Of a stretch of DNA of 64,000 bases, positions 11,601 through 23,100 are shown in pieces. A program made the translations under genes and the position numbers. Under the pieces are notes generated by a model. The model was not told where the DNA came from, ran no database searches, and saw nothing but the letters and a program-made list of their open reading frames with translations. Source of the DNA: Spinacia oleracea. Lineage: Eukaryota; Streptophyta; Magnoliopsida; Caryophyllales; Amaranthaceae. The DNA lies in the NCBI RefSeq assembly GCF_020520425.1, contig NC_079487.1, positions 127,184,385-127,248,384 of the forward strand, read 5' to 3'. Numbering within the stretch: position 1 is the stretch's first letter; every line of letters starts with the position of its first letter.

Positions 11601-12539
11601 GGGATCATGTTTGTTTATGTGGTGCATCCTTTTAACGTTGGAGATTTATGTATCATCGATGAGAAAATGGTTAGTTATCCTTTTAAAATCTTAGTATTAA
11701 TTTGTTTCATCTTATACTTGGTAATAAAACCTTTAATGCATATATGTAATACAACTAAGGTATGATTTACTTCTAATTCTAATAGATGGAGGTCAGAACT
11801 GTTGGTGTTTGGAGAACAACATTTTCTAAAATCGGTTCACAAGAGGAAGTAATATATTCAAATTCGGAGTTAGCCACCACAAGTATTGTCAACCATAAGA
11901 CCGATTTTGATTGGAACGAGTCAGTGGAGGTTGATGTAGGTTCTTTAAGCAATGGAAAAATCAAGAATCTGAAAGAAGAAATTGAAAAGTAAGAATCCGT
12001 TGTCAATTTTAGTTTTTGAGTTTACGATTTTGAAAGTTATGCTCCACATATGACTTTAATTGAATCATGAACTTAAAACTAGTTATTCTTATAACAATCA
12101 TGTCAACTTTTACAGTTAACAACAAAGAACCAGAAACAATTTTTTGTAGTTTTCATATTTATTTATTTTAGTTTCCTAAAAACTGAAAACTAGCTAGAAA
12201 CAAAAAACCATAAGAACGGGTAGATTTTAGTTTCATTATTTCTGTCGCATGCTACTTCGTTAACATGACTTTCATACTCAATTTGTCTTCTTTATTTTGG
12301 TGTGTTTCATCAGATATCTTGATGGTAATAAAGATAAATACACACCAGGATATAATTCTGTCGAGGTGTTGACAGACGGAGATACTCTGAAGTTAGTTGT
12401 TTGTTTTAGACACAAAGTGAACCTTAAAAACAGCAACTTCTTTAAATGTCTAAAGGAAAAGCGCAAACTACGATCTGAATTTGTTCTCGAGGCAGAGAAG
12501 CTTGCCGATCGAAACCAAAACGGAAAATCAATAACATAA
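8630..12539 (+). CDS. MSL10: MSL10-like mechanosensitive ion channel
   Basis: Five exons: 8630-10398, 10703-10829 (a NAG-NAG acceptor allows 10700), 11376-11669, 11786-11988, 12314-12539. All phases agree and give 872 aa. The start is the ATG of MKEYDPSLLADSHP, the first in-frame ATG. Several hydrophobic spans lie in exon 1, then a cytoplasmic region. Exon 3 carries the pore-side helices and the family signature (ATTKVLVLISAPLLAG; FVYVVHPFNVGDLCIIDE), and exon 4 the MscS beta domain (EVRTVGVWRTTF...ELATTSIVNH). Plant MSL8/9/10 proteins are plasma-membrane stretch-gated anion-preferring channels. It exceeds Arabidopsis MSL10 (about 730 aa). Odd: the usual 'WVVHAYxxR' segment at the exon 2/3 join is missing from the best splice, and a W-I-V relic lies just before the acceptor at 11376. 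It may be a diverged or decaying paralogue. Confidence 0.8.
11103..11252. repeat. Tandem duplication in MSL intron 2
   Basis: The stretch starting GGTATTTGATTGGAAGTGTT appears at 11105 and again at 11188, unit about 83 bp, with only a few differences. Confidence 0.85.
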
Positions 12540-12985
12540 GGTTTGTATGTACATTAGTAGAAATTAGAAGTTTAATCCGTTAATGCAAGTACATTACCTC
12601 TCAACTTTATTGCAGAGAGACGTGCTGACAGTGCTTAAGATGATCAGACAGAAGCTAAGTCTCGCGATTTGGGTGGTGAAGATGCTTCTACAGCAGGAAA
12701 GACTAAGAATGTATTTATATTTTTGTCAAGACTCTAGAGCGCAGAAGAGACTCATTGTGTGTAATATTTTTTTGCTGCATTTTTGTCAACTTGGTTTCCA
12801 CTTTCAGTAGTTGTCTTCCTTAGGCCTTGATGCCTTATCCAGTTATCAGAAGAACATGTTCTAAACAGCAAAAGTAATGCATATGTACATGCACAAATAA
12901 CTGTAAAGGACTTGTACCCAAAAACAAGCAGTTTCATATGTGCAGATCTTTTTATTTTTAAATTTCACTCATCAATAACCCTCCA
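12540..12985. other. 3' flank of MSL gene; short match to the SBP1-like 3' flank
   Basis: An AG at 12615 is followed by an exon-like but interrupted stretch (AEDDQTEAKS-like in one frame after a break) that I cannot identify. About 12,918-12,985 (AGCAGTTTCATATGTGCA onward) resembles 19,998-20,060 downstream of the RING E3 gene. Confidence 0.4.
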
Positions 12986-13620
12986 AATGCAATATTACGT
13001 ATCTGAAACCAGAGTGAGTAGGGAGTGTACTACTAAGATTGTTAGGAAATTACGTTATGATGAGTGGGTTATGGTGGAGCTGCAGGGACTTTCTGGAGGA
13101 ATTATTATCCTTTGGCGTTCAATGGACAACTCCGAAGGCTTGAACCCATCAGGATAAATCAACAAGGCATCCGCAGCATTATACAGATATTTTCTTCCAA
13201 AAAGAAAACTTTTTTTCTGTCAGGTATTTAGAAATTTAGAATTAGGAAAATTTTGGGGTCTGCTACTCAGGTATGCTTGATCTTGCTAGTATTATGAATT
13301 TTCTTGGATTGAGATGGGAGATTTTAATAACATTTGTTTTCAGTAGATAAAAACTTGGTGGCAGACTTAATAAAAATTATAGGGCTACCACTTTCCCTAA
13401 TTGAATGGAAGATTGTCGGTTAGTTGATCTTGGTTTCTGTGAGCAGAAGTTTACATGGACAAACAAAAGGAGATACCAAAGATTGGACAGAGGTTGAGTC
13501 CATTCAATGGATTGGTAAGTTCCCTTCGGCTTTTATTTAGCATCTGCCTCGCTTAACCTTTGACCATTGTCCAATCCTTCTTCATTTTTCAAAAATAAGC
13601 ATTTTAGTTAGAGCCTATGT
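12985..13620 (+). pseudogene. LINE-1-type endonuclease remnant
   Basis: Two pieces read as plant L1 ORF2 endonuclease. About 12,990-13,157 reads VSETRVSRECTTKIVRKLRY...GLSGGIIILW, and about 13,300-13,560 contains GDFN, MEDCRLVDLGF and QKFTWTNKRRYQRLDRG, with stops and frame changes between them. No RT domain or 3' tail follows. This is an old truncated LINE fragment lying between the MSL gene and the RBM48 duplication. Confidence 0.75.
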
Positions 13621-13714
13621 GAGTATGGAACTTGGTTTGAAGGAGTTTTGTCTGATTATTGGGAGAATTGTTCCCAAACAGTCTCACCCCAAAATGTCAA
13701 GAATAGAATAAAAA

Positions 13715-14590
13715 AGTTTAGAGTGTTCAACCCTTGGATACCCAGATTAAATTCATACACTTTGAATATATGTCAAAAAATATGAAATTACTTAGAGTTC
13801 GAGTCTCGGCATTGGAGCCACACTCATCAAATCCGTTGGCACAAACTCACAATCTCATAGATATCAAGTATCATACATAATACATTCCTATCAATCATAC
13901 TACCACTACTATCATTGCAATTCAAGCAAGTCAATCACACTTCACACCAATAAAACTAATCAAGGAATTAACCCCACTATGTCATCATCAATCAGTAAAA
14001 CAATTCACATTAATTGCAATTCAATAAAACATAAAAAGGAATAGGGAAAAAAAGTTCAAAAAACAAACTTACTCTTCATTCTTCAATTTCTCCATATGTT
14101 GCAAACAGTTGCCTTAGTTCATCACCAGTATCACCACACCCCAGTACTGGAACATTCCTCGCAGTCAAGTACCTTTAATTCCTAAAATTAATAAATCATG
14201 CAAAAACTGAGGGAAAATTTGTAAAACTTAACCTAAAATTGCAAAATTAAAAATTCTACCCAGAAAAAAAAAAAATTAAACAAAATAATACTAACTTTGA
14301 TTCATCACAAATGGTATATACTCGAACAGCAGGAGGTTCATCCTCGTATCGTGGCATAATTTTCCGATTCTTGTTCCCTGAGAAAACCTAGAAAAAAACC
14401 ATGAATTGAAAAAGTAATCAGAACAATTAAGCGTTTTTTCTGAAGCTAAAAATTGCTGGCATTCAGTATAAATCAGGATCATGATTTACAGGAAAAAGAG
14501 AAAGGGGGGGAATTAGTTTGAAGGAACATACTGTGAATTGACGTACTGGAATTGCCGTTGGTAAGAGCTGAGTGATTTTTTTGTGATTAT
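13715..14590 (-). pseudogene. Duplicated 5' part of the RBM48-like gene (broken)
   Basis: Runs parallel to 1,195-2,110 in the same orientation, including intron, exon 2, exon 1 and leader. Exon 1 (14296-14357) reads MPRYEDEPPAVRVYTICDE. Exon 2 (from 14172 down) reads YLTARNVPVLGCGDTGDELR, with a TG repeat insertion in the DNA giving two extra codons, and ends in an in-frame TGA after GEIEE just before the donor. Nothing of the later RRM follows. So a piece of RBM48 promoter, exon 1, exon 2 and part of intron 2 was copied about 12.5 kb away, or both derive from one duplicated ancestor. Confidence 0.75.
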
Positions 14591-14667
14591 TTACGGAATC
14601 GAAAACGCCAAATTTATGGGCAATTATACGTGACACGTGGCTCTCTGTTTATGAGGATTTTAAACAA

Positions 14668-15000
14668 TAAAGCTTTCACAAATTCTTATTTACAATGGGT
14701 GTACAATAAATATTGTACACCGAAGTAAAAGTTAATTCAAAATGCTTAAAAGTTAAGCTTATATGTGTTAAAGTTATCTATTTTTAAGTGATAAATTTTT
14801 TCATTTTAGTAAAACTTATTTATTCAAAATCACTATAATGTATAAAATTAATCATTTAATCATTTCTATCAACTTTTTTTTAACTAATATAAAAGTTAAT
14901 CAAAACTAAGTTAAAGTTACGAAAAAATGGGTAAAAGTTATCTTGGTGTACAATAAATTTATTGTACACCTTGTGCGCGCAAGACCTTTTGTAAAGCTTT
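14668..15000. mobile_element. Palindrome-ended MULE MITE (315 bp)
   Basis: A perfect 9-bp target duplication TAAAGCTTT (14668-14676, 14992-15000) flanks a 315-bp element. Each end has an outer segment of about 21 nt and then a palindrome: left GTGTACAATA..TATTGTACAC, right a perfect 26-bp one with the same arms. A relative lies at 50,593-50,922. Confidence 0.8.
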
Positions 15001-15084
15001 TTATCACTAAGCTATTACGGAGTACATGTTTCATGTTATTATTGGAAAAAAAAACACATATAACTAAAAGTAAATGTTATTAAT

Positions 15085-15121
15085 ATAGTAACGCGGGGCA
15101 TCGCTTGGGCCTAAAAACTAG
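15085..15121 (+). mobile_element. Helitron 3' terminus
   Basis: CGCGGGGCATCGCTTGGGC (imperfect hairpin) is followed by CTAAAAACTAG then T, the usual Helitron 3' end (hairpin, then CTAG, inserted before T). The matching 5' TC end was not found; the RBM48 duplication upstream could lie inside the element. Confidence 0.6.
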
Positions 15122-15584
15122 TTTGAAGTCTAAACATTGGGGAAATGTCTGATTGGCAAAATCGACTCTAATCTAATTTAACAGACTCGTACTTGAAATT
15201 TGAAATAAACTCTAATTGAAATTAACTTAATTGGAATTGATCTATGTTCCACAAGAAGCTAATTGACAATAAACATGAAAATTAGTCGAACGAAATGTAC
15301 TCAAACCTGAATCGAAAGACTCATCACCTGAATATGACTCAACTTTTTTTTTTTTTTTTTTTGACATGACTCAACTTATATTAACTCATTTGGACGATTA
15401 TTTTAGTACATGCCTTTGACTTATGAGCAACAACATAAATCGGGACTTGTCCAAATCTTTAAAATTACGGTTATCCAACTCATGCTTAAAATAAAAGTTA
15501 CTATTTTTACCATCTTAGCTAGTCACAATGATGTTATATCTTTCTATTTAAATAATAAATATAACCTTTTTAAAAGTGAAGTGC
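15122..15584. other. AT-rich spacer
   Basis: Apart from the poly(A) scar I see no exon or element boundary. Confidence 0.4.
15334..15377 (-). mobile_element. Minimal poly(A) retroposition scar
   Basis: ATGACTCAACTT occurs at 15334-15345 and 15366-15377 and brackets only about 20 nt, a T run plus GAC. It reads as a retroposed poly(A) tail on the minus strand with a 12-bp target duplication. Confidence 0.6.
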
Positions 15585-16398
15585 TAAAAGCCACCCCATA
15601 TTACTCAAAACCGCCCTACTATTTTCCCTTATTTTTCATTAGTACCCTTACTTAATATTACTTTCCAATTCTCTCCCGCCACCGTCATCACGTCGTCGGC
15701 GACAAAATGGCCACTTTTCACAAGAGTTTATTTTTTTGTGCGGAATTTTTTTAGAAACTTATGCATTTTTAGCTTGTACCATGGTACAGGCTTATGAATT
15801 TTAAAATTGTACCATGGTACAAACTTATGAGTTTTTAGCTTCGACCATGGATTGACTTATACAATTTAGCTTGTACCATGGAAGGAGCTTAAAATTCATA
15901 AGCCCATACCATGGAAGGAGCTAAAAATGCATAAGTCTCTTCTTTTTTTTCCAATTACATTAAATCAAATGCAACAACAAATCAAAACCTTAAATAATAT
16001 AAACTTATGAATATTTGGCTTGTGCCATGGTACAAGCTTATGAATTTTTAGCTCCTTCCATAGTACAAGCTTAAACTGCATAAGTCATTACCATGGTCGA
16101 AGCTAAAAACTCATAAGTCTGTACCATAGTACAAGCTTAAAATTCATAAGCCTGTACCATGGTACAAGCTAAAATTGCATAAGTTTCTAAAAAAAATTCG
16201 GAAAAAAACAGAACTCTTGTGAAGACTCGGTCATTTTGTCGCCGACGACGTGATGGTGGCGTTGGTGGCCGGAGGTGGTGGCCAGCGGTATCGGTTAGAT
16301 TTGGGGTGGGAAGGTAAGAGGGTAAATGAGAGGATAAACAAAGAAGGGTATATGGGTAAATGAATGGGGGCGGTTTTGAGTAATATGGGGCGGTAAAA
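15585..16398. mobile_element. Foldback element with CCATGG palindromes
   Basis: Element 15590-16393 (804 bp) between TAAAA repeats (15585-15589, 16394-16398). Terminal inverted repeats contain CCCATATTACTCAAAACCGC on both sides. The inverted homology continues inwards: GTCGTCGGCGACAAAATG at about 15,691 pairs with its complement near 16,232. The centre holds repeated palindromes TTGTACCATGGTACAAG. No coding sequence. Family uncertain; probably a MULE- or hAT-derived foldback. Confidence 0.7.
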
Positions 16399-17240
16399 TA
16401 GTAAGCCCCTTTTTAAATGAATAATAATGAATTAAAGGAAAAAAACAAACAAAAGGGAATTAATTATAACTTATAAATGTACAATTCTTCTCTTCTCAAC
16501 TTAAGCTTAAAAAATAAAATACTTAGGGCAATGGAGTGTAATTATGAGTGCGGAAGAGGGAAACATTGACAAGAGTATAATAATCAACTAATCATGAATA
16601 AGAGAACTCGACTATGTTTTGATTTTCGGATATGGGAAGGAAATTTGTTGATCGGCCACTGATCTTGCATGGAAATAAAAATAACAGCACCACATACGCA
16701 CATATTTAAAACAAGTAAATCCCACTAAAAGTAAAATCTGGATCAACGCCTGGGCCACAGACTAGTTTATTGGTAATAGATATGAAAATTACTCAAACTT
16801 GAATCAATGACCCAACTCATATCCGAATTAAACGACCCAGTTTTCCACCTCTGGAAAACTGAACCACAACAACTCATTTGAATGATTATATTAGTACTTC
16901 ATTTAAATTAGGAGCAAAAATATAAATCTATTACTTGTTCAAACCTTTAAAATTAAATTTTCATATGTCAAGATCGAGTTTTGAAAGATCCTTGATAAAG
17001 CGTAAGCACACAATGATTTGTTTTTTTTACCGTGTATACTATACTATCTACGGAATTATGGTTGTGTGACTTGTATCTTATCCAATGTTACTAGTCCGAT
17101 TTTCCCACTATCATTGAGAAGTGAAAAGGTCACTTCCTCTTTGAATACCAACATCAACTCCCAAGGTTTTACATATTTCGTATTTATTTTTTGAATTTTG
17201 TCTCTTCATCTTCTCCACTCTTTCAATCTTACTCCACCAT
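16394..17240. other. AT-rich spacer with a second Helitron-like 3' end
   Basis: GGATCAACGCCTGGGCCACA then GACTAG|T at 16741-16765 resembles a Helitron 3' end, with a weaker hairpin than at 15.1 kb. No coding exon is evident. Confidence 0.45.
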
Positions 17241-17243
17241 CCA

Positions 17244-17259
17244 GTATATATATATATAT
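17244..17259 (+). promoter_or_regulatory. Candidate TATA region
   Basis: A TATATATATATA tract lies 41-56 nt upstream of the ATG at 17300. This would leave a very short leader, so it may instead be only a microsatellite. Confidence 0.35.
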
Positions 17260-17299
17260 GCACACCCCAAATCACACATTTTCTCCTACTACATACACA

Positions 17300-18907
17300 A
17301 TGAGTCAAGCAGCAAAGCTTCAAAAAAGTAGTGGTGTTGCAAAACATGTTGATCATCAAACCGATTTTTGTATCATCAATGATGAAGGGGAGGTGATCAC
17401 CAAGGATTTCAGTCTTTCCTTTTGCCTCGAACCAGAGGATGATTTCCCTCATCCAAGGCACCTTTGCTTAACTTTCCCGATTGGAAAATCATCTCCTAAG
17501 AGACACTGCACTAAGGTACGTCCCATCCGTACAACTAACATAAGCTCTATATATTTCTTGTTTATGCACTCCTAGTCCTTCCTGTTTTATAAAGTTGTCA
17601 CGTTACTAGTTTAAGTTACATAATATTATGAGCGTGTTATAATTTAATTTGTTACCACTATATATATGCAGTGTTACTGTTATGTTTGTGAGGAGATTGC
17701 ACCTTGCAAGATGTGGAGGAAGACTCCTAAGAGGCACTGTGACGCAACTGATAAGGATGATAAGTGGAGATTGGAGAGGAAACTTAGGAAGAAACTCTCT
17801 GGAAGTACTACTATGGTATTCAAACTACCATTTCCTCCAGAATAATTATTTCTTTTGTTATGGATTGAGAACATGATTAGGATTATATTCTTGACATTTG
17901 CAAATGTGGTACTCCTTCTGTTTCTGAATACTCGCAACACGTATTTGTTTATGTGTAGCTTTAGGAATGTTTGGGTTAGTACATATAATTATATAAATGA
18001 TTAAACTAATGTGCAAGTGTGTTTAATTGATGTATTTTAATTGTTTGTGTGAAAGAGAAATAATAAAGAATTGATGCAAGTGAGGTTAAGTAACAAAGTG
18101 AAAGAGTTGCAACTTGCAAGTATATGGAAAGGCCTAAGAAGGCAAGTGTTAAAGTATTTAGAAACGGAGTGAGTACATCCTAACATATATATGTACTTTT
18201 AAACTGTAAAAATGTTATTTTGAAGGTAAAATTAGCTGCGTACAAAACACAAGTGATGTATTGGACTAATAGGTAACTTTTTGTTACAGGTATTTCACAA
18301 GCTAACTGTAAGTGCAACCAATCATTTCCCTGACGGACCTGGTTTACCACGCCGTGGATTTGCTGGTGGATTAATATGCAACAACAAAGACAAATGGGTT
18401 ATAGGAATGTCCATACGCCTGGTTAACAACACCAACACTCGTGACTATTCAGTTTCATTCTACTCTGCCCTCCTAGACGTACTACAACTCGCTTGGTCGA
18501 GAGGATTCCGATGCTTAGATATTAAACTAGGTTTCGTATTCCATGATGATTTTTGGACAGACTTCAGTAAAGATGTCGTATCTAAGAAACTTCGTCTGTG
18601 TGTTTATCCATGCTCTAATCGGGCTTCTCGTAGGACAATGATTATCCTGAAACTTGTAGAGGATTACTTAAACAGAGATTGGTTTATCAATGTGAAGAAT
18701 ACTGAGTCAATTGAGGAGGAGGCTGGTGCTTTAACTGTGTCAGCATTGGGCGAGTGTCAAGAGCTGCCTAAAAGAGTTTATGACTATAGAACAGACCCTT
18801 TACCCCCAGATACTATAACAAGAGATGTGGTGCGTGTAGGTCGTGAGATTGCACGTTCTACTTTCGATCAATTTCCTCAAGGTAGGAAGTATTTTGGATT
18901 GGATTAA
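17300..18907 (+). CDS. RIN13-type Cys/His motif fused to degenerate RNase H-like domain
   Basis: Three exons, 17300-17515, 17672-17815 and 18290-18907, all phase 0, give 325 aa. The exon 1/2 junction builds KRHCTK-CYCYVCEEIAPC-KMW and then HCDATDKDDKWR. This Cys/His pattern is known to me from RPM1-interacting protein 13-like and related plant proteins of unclear biochemistry. Exon 3 reads like plant RNase H-fold (RVT_3-type) proteins: FPDGPG...GFAGGLICNNKDKWV, then a helix (SFYSALLDVLQLAWSRGF) and CLDIKLG. One acidic residue (FPD) could match the first catalytic Asp, but the positions expected to hold Glu and the second Asp are non-acidic, so nuclease activity is unlikely. A MITE sits in intron 2. 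Function unknown. Confidence 0.65.
17911..18174. mobile_element. Stowaway MITE in intron 2
   Basis: Ends ACTCCTTCTGTTTCTGAATA and TATTTAGAAACGGAGTGAGT are inverted, next to TA on both sides. It lies wholly between exons 2 and 3 of the RIN13-type gene. Confidence 0.75.
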
Positions 18908-19189
18908 CTTTCTTGGTGATTGTAGCAACTTGTAAGCCAGCTTAACTGTTTGGTCTTTTGTTGTTTTTACTTTCCTGCTCTTTTTTCCTTTGTTGGTGGT
19001 TGTAAGAAGATTACTTTGAACCTTGGGTGTACTTTGCTGCTTTTTCCTTTATGGATTAGGAGTACTAATTTTGCAGTTTATCCATCACTTTAAGTTTGAT
19101 TTAGACTGTACTTCATTATTTGGTAATACAGGTTCAAAGTTGGATTATGCAAGTTTATGGTAATAAGCAATGGATATGCTAGCGGAGTA
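18908..19189 (+). other. 3' UTR and flank of the RIN13-type gene
   Basis: T-rich stretch after the stop with no other open frame. The transcript end cannot be placed. Confidence 0.4.
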
Positions 19190-19634
19190 CTCCCTCAGTC
19201 CCATTTCAGTTTTTAAACTTTTTATTTTTATCCGTCTCACATTAGTTTTTACACTCTATTTTTAAAAAGACCCCACAAATATTTTAATACGGAGTGCCTT
19301 TCTTTTCTCACAAATGAGAGTCTGACACAATTATTAAATGATACAATTATTTAGGCACGTTTGCCAATGCACGATTTCAAACATTAATATCTCTAATCGT
19401 GTATCGGAAAAAATTATAAAAAATTATACGAATCTAATAAGACCCCACACGACTATGTTTGTCCTTATGTATAAACCACAAAAGGAAGTCAAAGGTGTTT
19501 GTGTGAATAGTGTCTAAAACCCCGTTGTGTCATGTAAATAAGAACAGAACAAGTATTTGATAAACAAACACCAATTTATTTCCTAAAACTCTATGGCATG
19601 ATAAGTGTATAAACGAATTTGGGACGGACGAGGG
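19190..19634. mobile_element. Stowaway-like MITE
   Basis: Begins CTCCCTCAGTCCCATTTCAG and ends GGGACGGACGAGGGTA in inverse, about 445 bp, longer than its relatives. Confidence 0.6.
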
Positions 19635-20182
19635 TACTCCGTAATAAGTAACATTGACATCTTAGAGGATTCTGACCCTTGAAGAGGATTTGTCTTTCCA
19701 ATTAATCCAGTTTCAATATTGTAATCCAACTGTGGAGAAATTTTGGTTTATCAAAATGGCGCTTATACTGTGCCAGTATTGGCTGATTCTCAAAAGCAAG
19801 ATAAGACAGTAACTTCAGAACACACCCTTCAACCGCAAAGATTAAGGATGTGCTAGATTGACAATTAACGCCACAATGTATATGCTTATAAGATGCAAAT
19901 TACCAGAGACATGAGAATTAACCTTTTATAAAAACACGCAATTATCCATAAGACGGGCAGACACTTGCAGAAGGCATTGCCTGTGGGTTAAAAATAAGCA
20001 GTTTCATATGTGCATAATTTTTTTAGGTTTGAATTTCATTCATCAACAATCCTCCATAACAAATGCAGATAGCTGAGTGACAGGCTCTTTTCCATCAGCA
20101 TTTGCTATATCAGCTAGGTATACATTTTAGTAAGACATACATGGAAACATCCATAGATCAGATCAGATCAGATCAGATCAAG
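19635..20182 (-). other. 3' flank / 3' UTR of the SBP1-like gene
   Basis: No open exon. About 19,998-20,060 is also found in part at 12,918-12,985. A GATCA microsatellite (20157-20179) sits just beyond the stop codon. Confidence 0.4.
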
Positions 20183-23100
20183 TCAAGACAAGTATATCTC
20201 CACACTAGCACTTTTAGGGACATTGCAGACGGGGCAGACACTAATGAACCCATCACATTCCTTACACATACACAGATGCCTACATGGCATCAACAACATT
20301 GATACCTCCCGTGTTCGGCAACCTCTGCAGATCAAATTCTCAGAACTCGGGCCTGCTATGGATTTCCCCCGCCCTCCTGCCACCGTCAGGTAATTTGTTG
20401 GGTCAATGTAAGAAGTTGCATCATCAACCTCGCTGTCTCCAAACCCTTCCTTCCCTTGGTCAGCACCCTGAGAAATTGCATTCTGAAGATTGTTTTTCAG
20501 AATATTAACCATTGACTCGTTGTACTTAGCTCGGTAATGCCAATTATGTGCTTCTGTTGCCACCTGCTTTATTCGCTCCATAAGTTCCCTGTTCTTGCGG
20601 TTTATGTTTTCCAACTCAGTCTCCTTTTCTCGAAGCTTCTTACTTATGCCATCCTCTATAGTATTTAAAAAGGAAGCCATATGTCTCTGTTTCATGTCTC
20701 TAACACCCTTTGCTAATTGCTCTTGCTGCTCAAATGTCAAAATAGTAGATATTTAGCAATTCTGCATTCCTATGTTAATACTTTTTCTCTCCTATGTTAG
20801 TAGCAATTCTGAAATCTATTATTACTAAAATTTTGAAGTTAATAACAATGTAAATATAAAGAATCTTCTAAAAAAAATGTAAATATAAAGAAGGAAAAGG
20901 AACCAGAGACATATCAGGTAGACAACTAGTGAAATGTCATGCCAAATTTGAACTTAACAGTTTAATGTTGATAGTATATACCTGAATTTTGAGGTACTGA
21001 TCAAATTCGTCTTTCTGGCGTTCAAGCTCACTCCTGATATTGTCACCAAGGGACATGAGGATGGAGGGTGTTGCTGTCATACTTCCACTGGCAGAGGTCA
21101 CAGATGAGTTGGGTTCATCATCATCGTATGAAAGCCTTAACCCAGTTGATACTGGATTATGGTTTGGAATGCTAGCTGAACGGTCAACTTCATCATGGCA
21201 GAGGTTGTAATTCAAAGAAATTTGGAGCTTCTGTTGTCTTGACAGATCTTCAGCCTCTCTACCTCGTTTGTTTGGCCGGAGAATAGATGAATTATGCTCA
21301 TTCCCAAAATAATTTACTGGATCAACTGTACATCCCACAGGTACTGTAAAAAAATTCAAGTGAGACGACAAATTACTGGTAGCTCATAATACAATCATCA
21401 ATTTAAACAACTTTAAGATTCAATCAGATTAATAATTTGAAAGCACTTTCTCCTTGGAGGCTCAAGCAGAGGTAGTTGACTTCTGAAAGTGTCAGCACGG
21501 TTAGATTTGAAAACTGAGATAAGAAAATCAATAGGGGAAAAAGAGAGCGATGATTTGTACAACCCAAGTTCCATAAAGCACCCCAAAATGGGAAAGGGAA
21601 GAAAGATAGGCATGTTTCATGTGACAATTATGAGGTAGCCAACTCCATAGGTTAGACAGCTGAGTGACTATAAAGGCCTAAGTAAATTACAGAAGTAACT
21701 GAATCCCATAATGTGGGTGGGTGTAAGAAAAAATGAATAAAGAGAAAGTGGAAAGTTGTAAATGTTGTAGGGTAAAAGGGGTAAGATAGTAAAATTTTAT
21801 GTCCACAAATAGAATAAAGCACAATGTAAAGAACATTATGAAACGGAACAAAACAAAAAGTGTAAAGATTATTTTGAAACGGAGGTAATGGAAGTTAATT
21901 GTCAGGATGACTTCTGAACACAGTGAGCATATATGTAAGGAGGGTGCATCCACTTTGCCCTCTCTCAGACTAGTATTAACTCATTTTTATCTGTTGCCTT
22001 CATTTATTGTAGTAAGGAGTGCAGCTGTAAACTGTTCTCGTTTTCTGTTATTCCGTACTTATATGGCATTCTAACAGAAGAATGCAAGCATGCAAAACAA
22101 TTAAGATTCATTCCCCCATTACTTCACCACAAACTTCAGTGAGGTTTGTGGTAATACCCAATCAGGTGTTAGCTTATACTAGAAACTTATCCAACTGTTT
22201 ATCAGTTCTAGGCCAGATGATGACGTGTCTGCTATTTTTCGATTAGCTGAATTGAATACCATGATTCGACCAGCAAGAACGAGAAGGAAGAAGGGTAAAA
22301 TGGGCCACATGCATTACCAAAGAATGCACAACTGCAGTTATTCACAAAGCTCCAGTTACCAAACTGAAAATGTTTTTTTCTCTATCATCTTAAAAGAAGC
22401 TGAAGCTTTAACTCCCTATATTTGCAGCAACAGCTGCATGCTTATTTAATACAACTACATTTATCTAGTTCAATTTCCATACTCCCTCTGTTCTTAAATA
22501 TTAGTCCTGTTTTGACTTTTCAACTCGTTTCAACTCAATATTTAAACGTAAATATCTCTAAATACGCATGTTAGAAAAATATAAAAATTTGATATTGCAA
22601 AACTACACATTAAGACGAACAAAATAAGATCATGAATATGTTTTGAAGTACGTATTGGAAAGAAATTAGAAGGTTCTCTTCAATTGTGAATAGTGTCAAG
22701 ATTCCAAAAAGGACTAATATTCAAGAACAGAGGGAGTACTCTATGAAGGAGTCCATTTGTCCAAGAAAATTTTAATGATGACAAGGGCACAAGTGTCACG
22801 GTCCGAGTGTTTTGACACCGGATCCGTGCGGCGCGCTCTTGCCTATGGGGCGGCAAGGGCGCAAGCCTTGTGCGGAAAGTGAATATCAAGGCTTGGGGCA
22901 CGAGCGGACGTCTGCTTTAGAATGGGCACTCTTGCCTATTGGCGACAAGAGCGAGAGTCGAGGGTCGATCGAGGCGCTTGTGTGCGCACAGCAGGCACAA
23001 GCGGGACCGACGACGGGAGTGTATCTGTTTTGCAAGGGATTTTGATGGGTCTTGGAAAGCTTAAAAGCATGCGACAGCACAATATCTATAAAGGCTAGCA

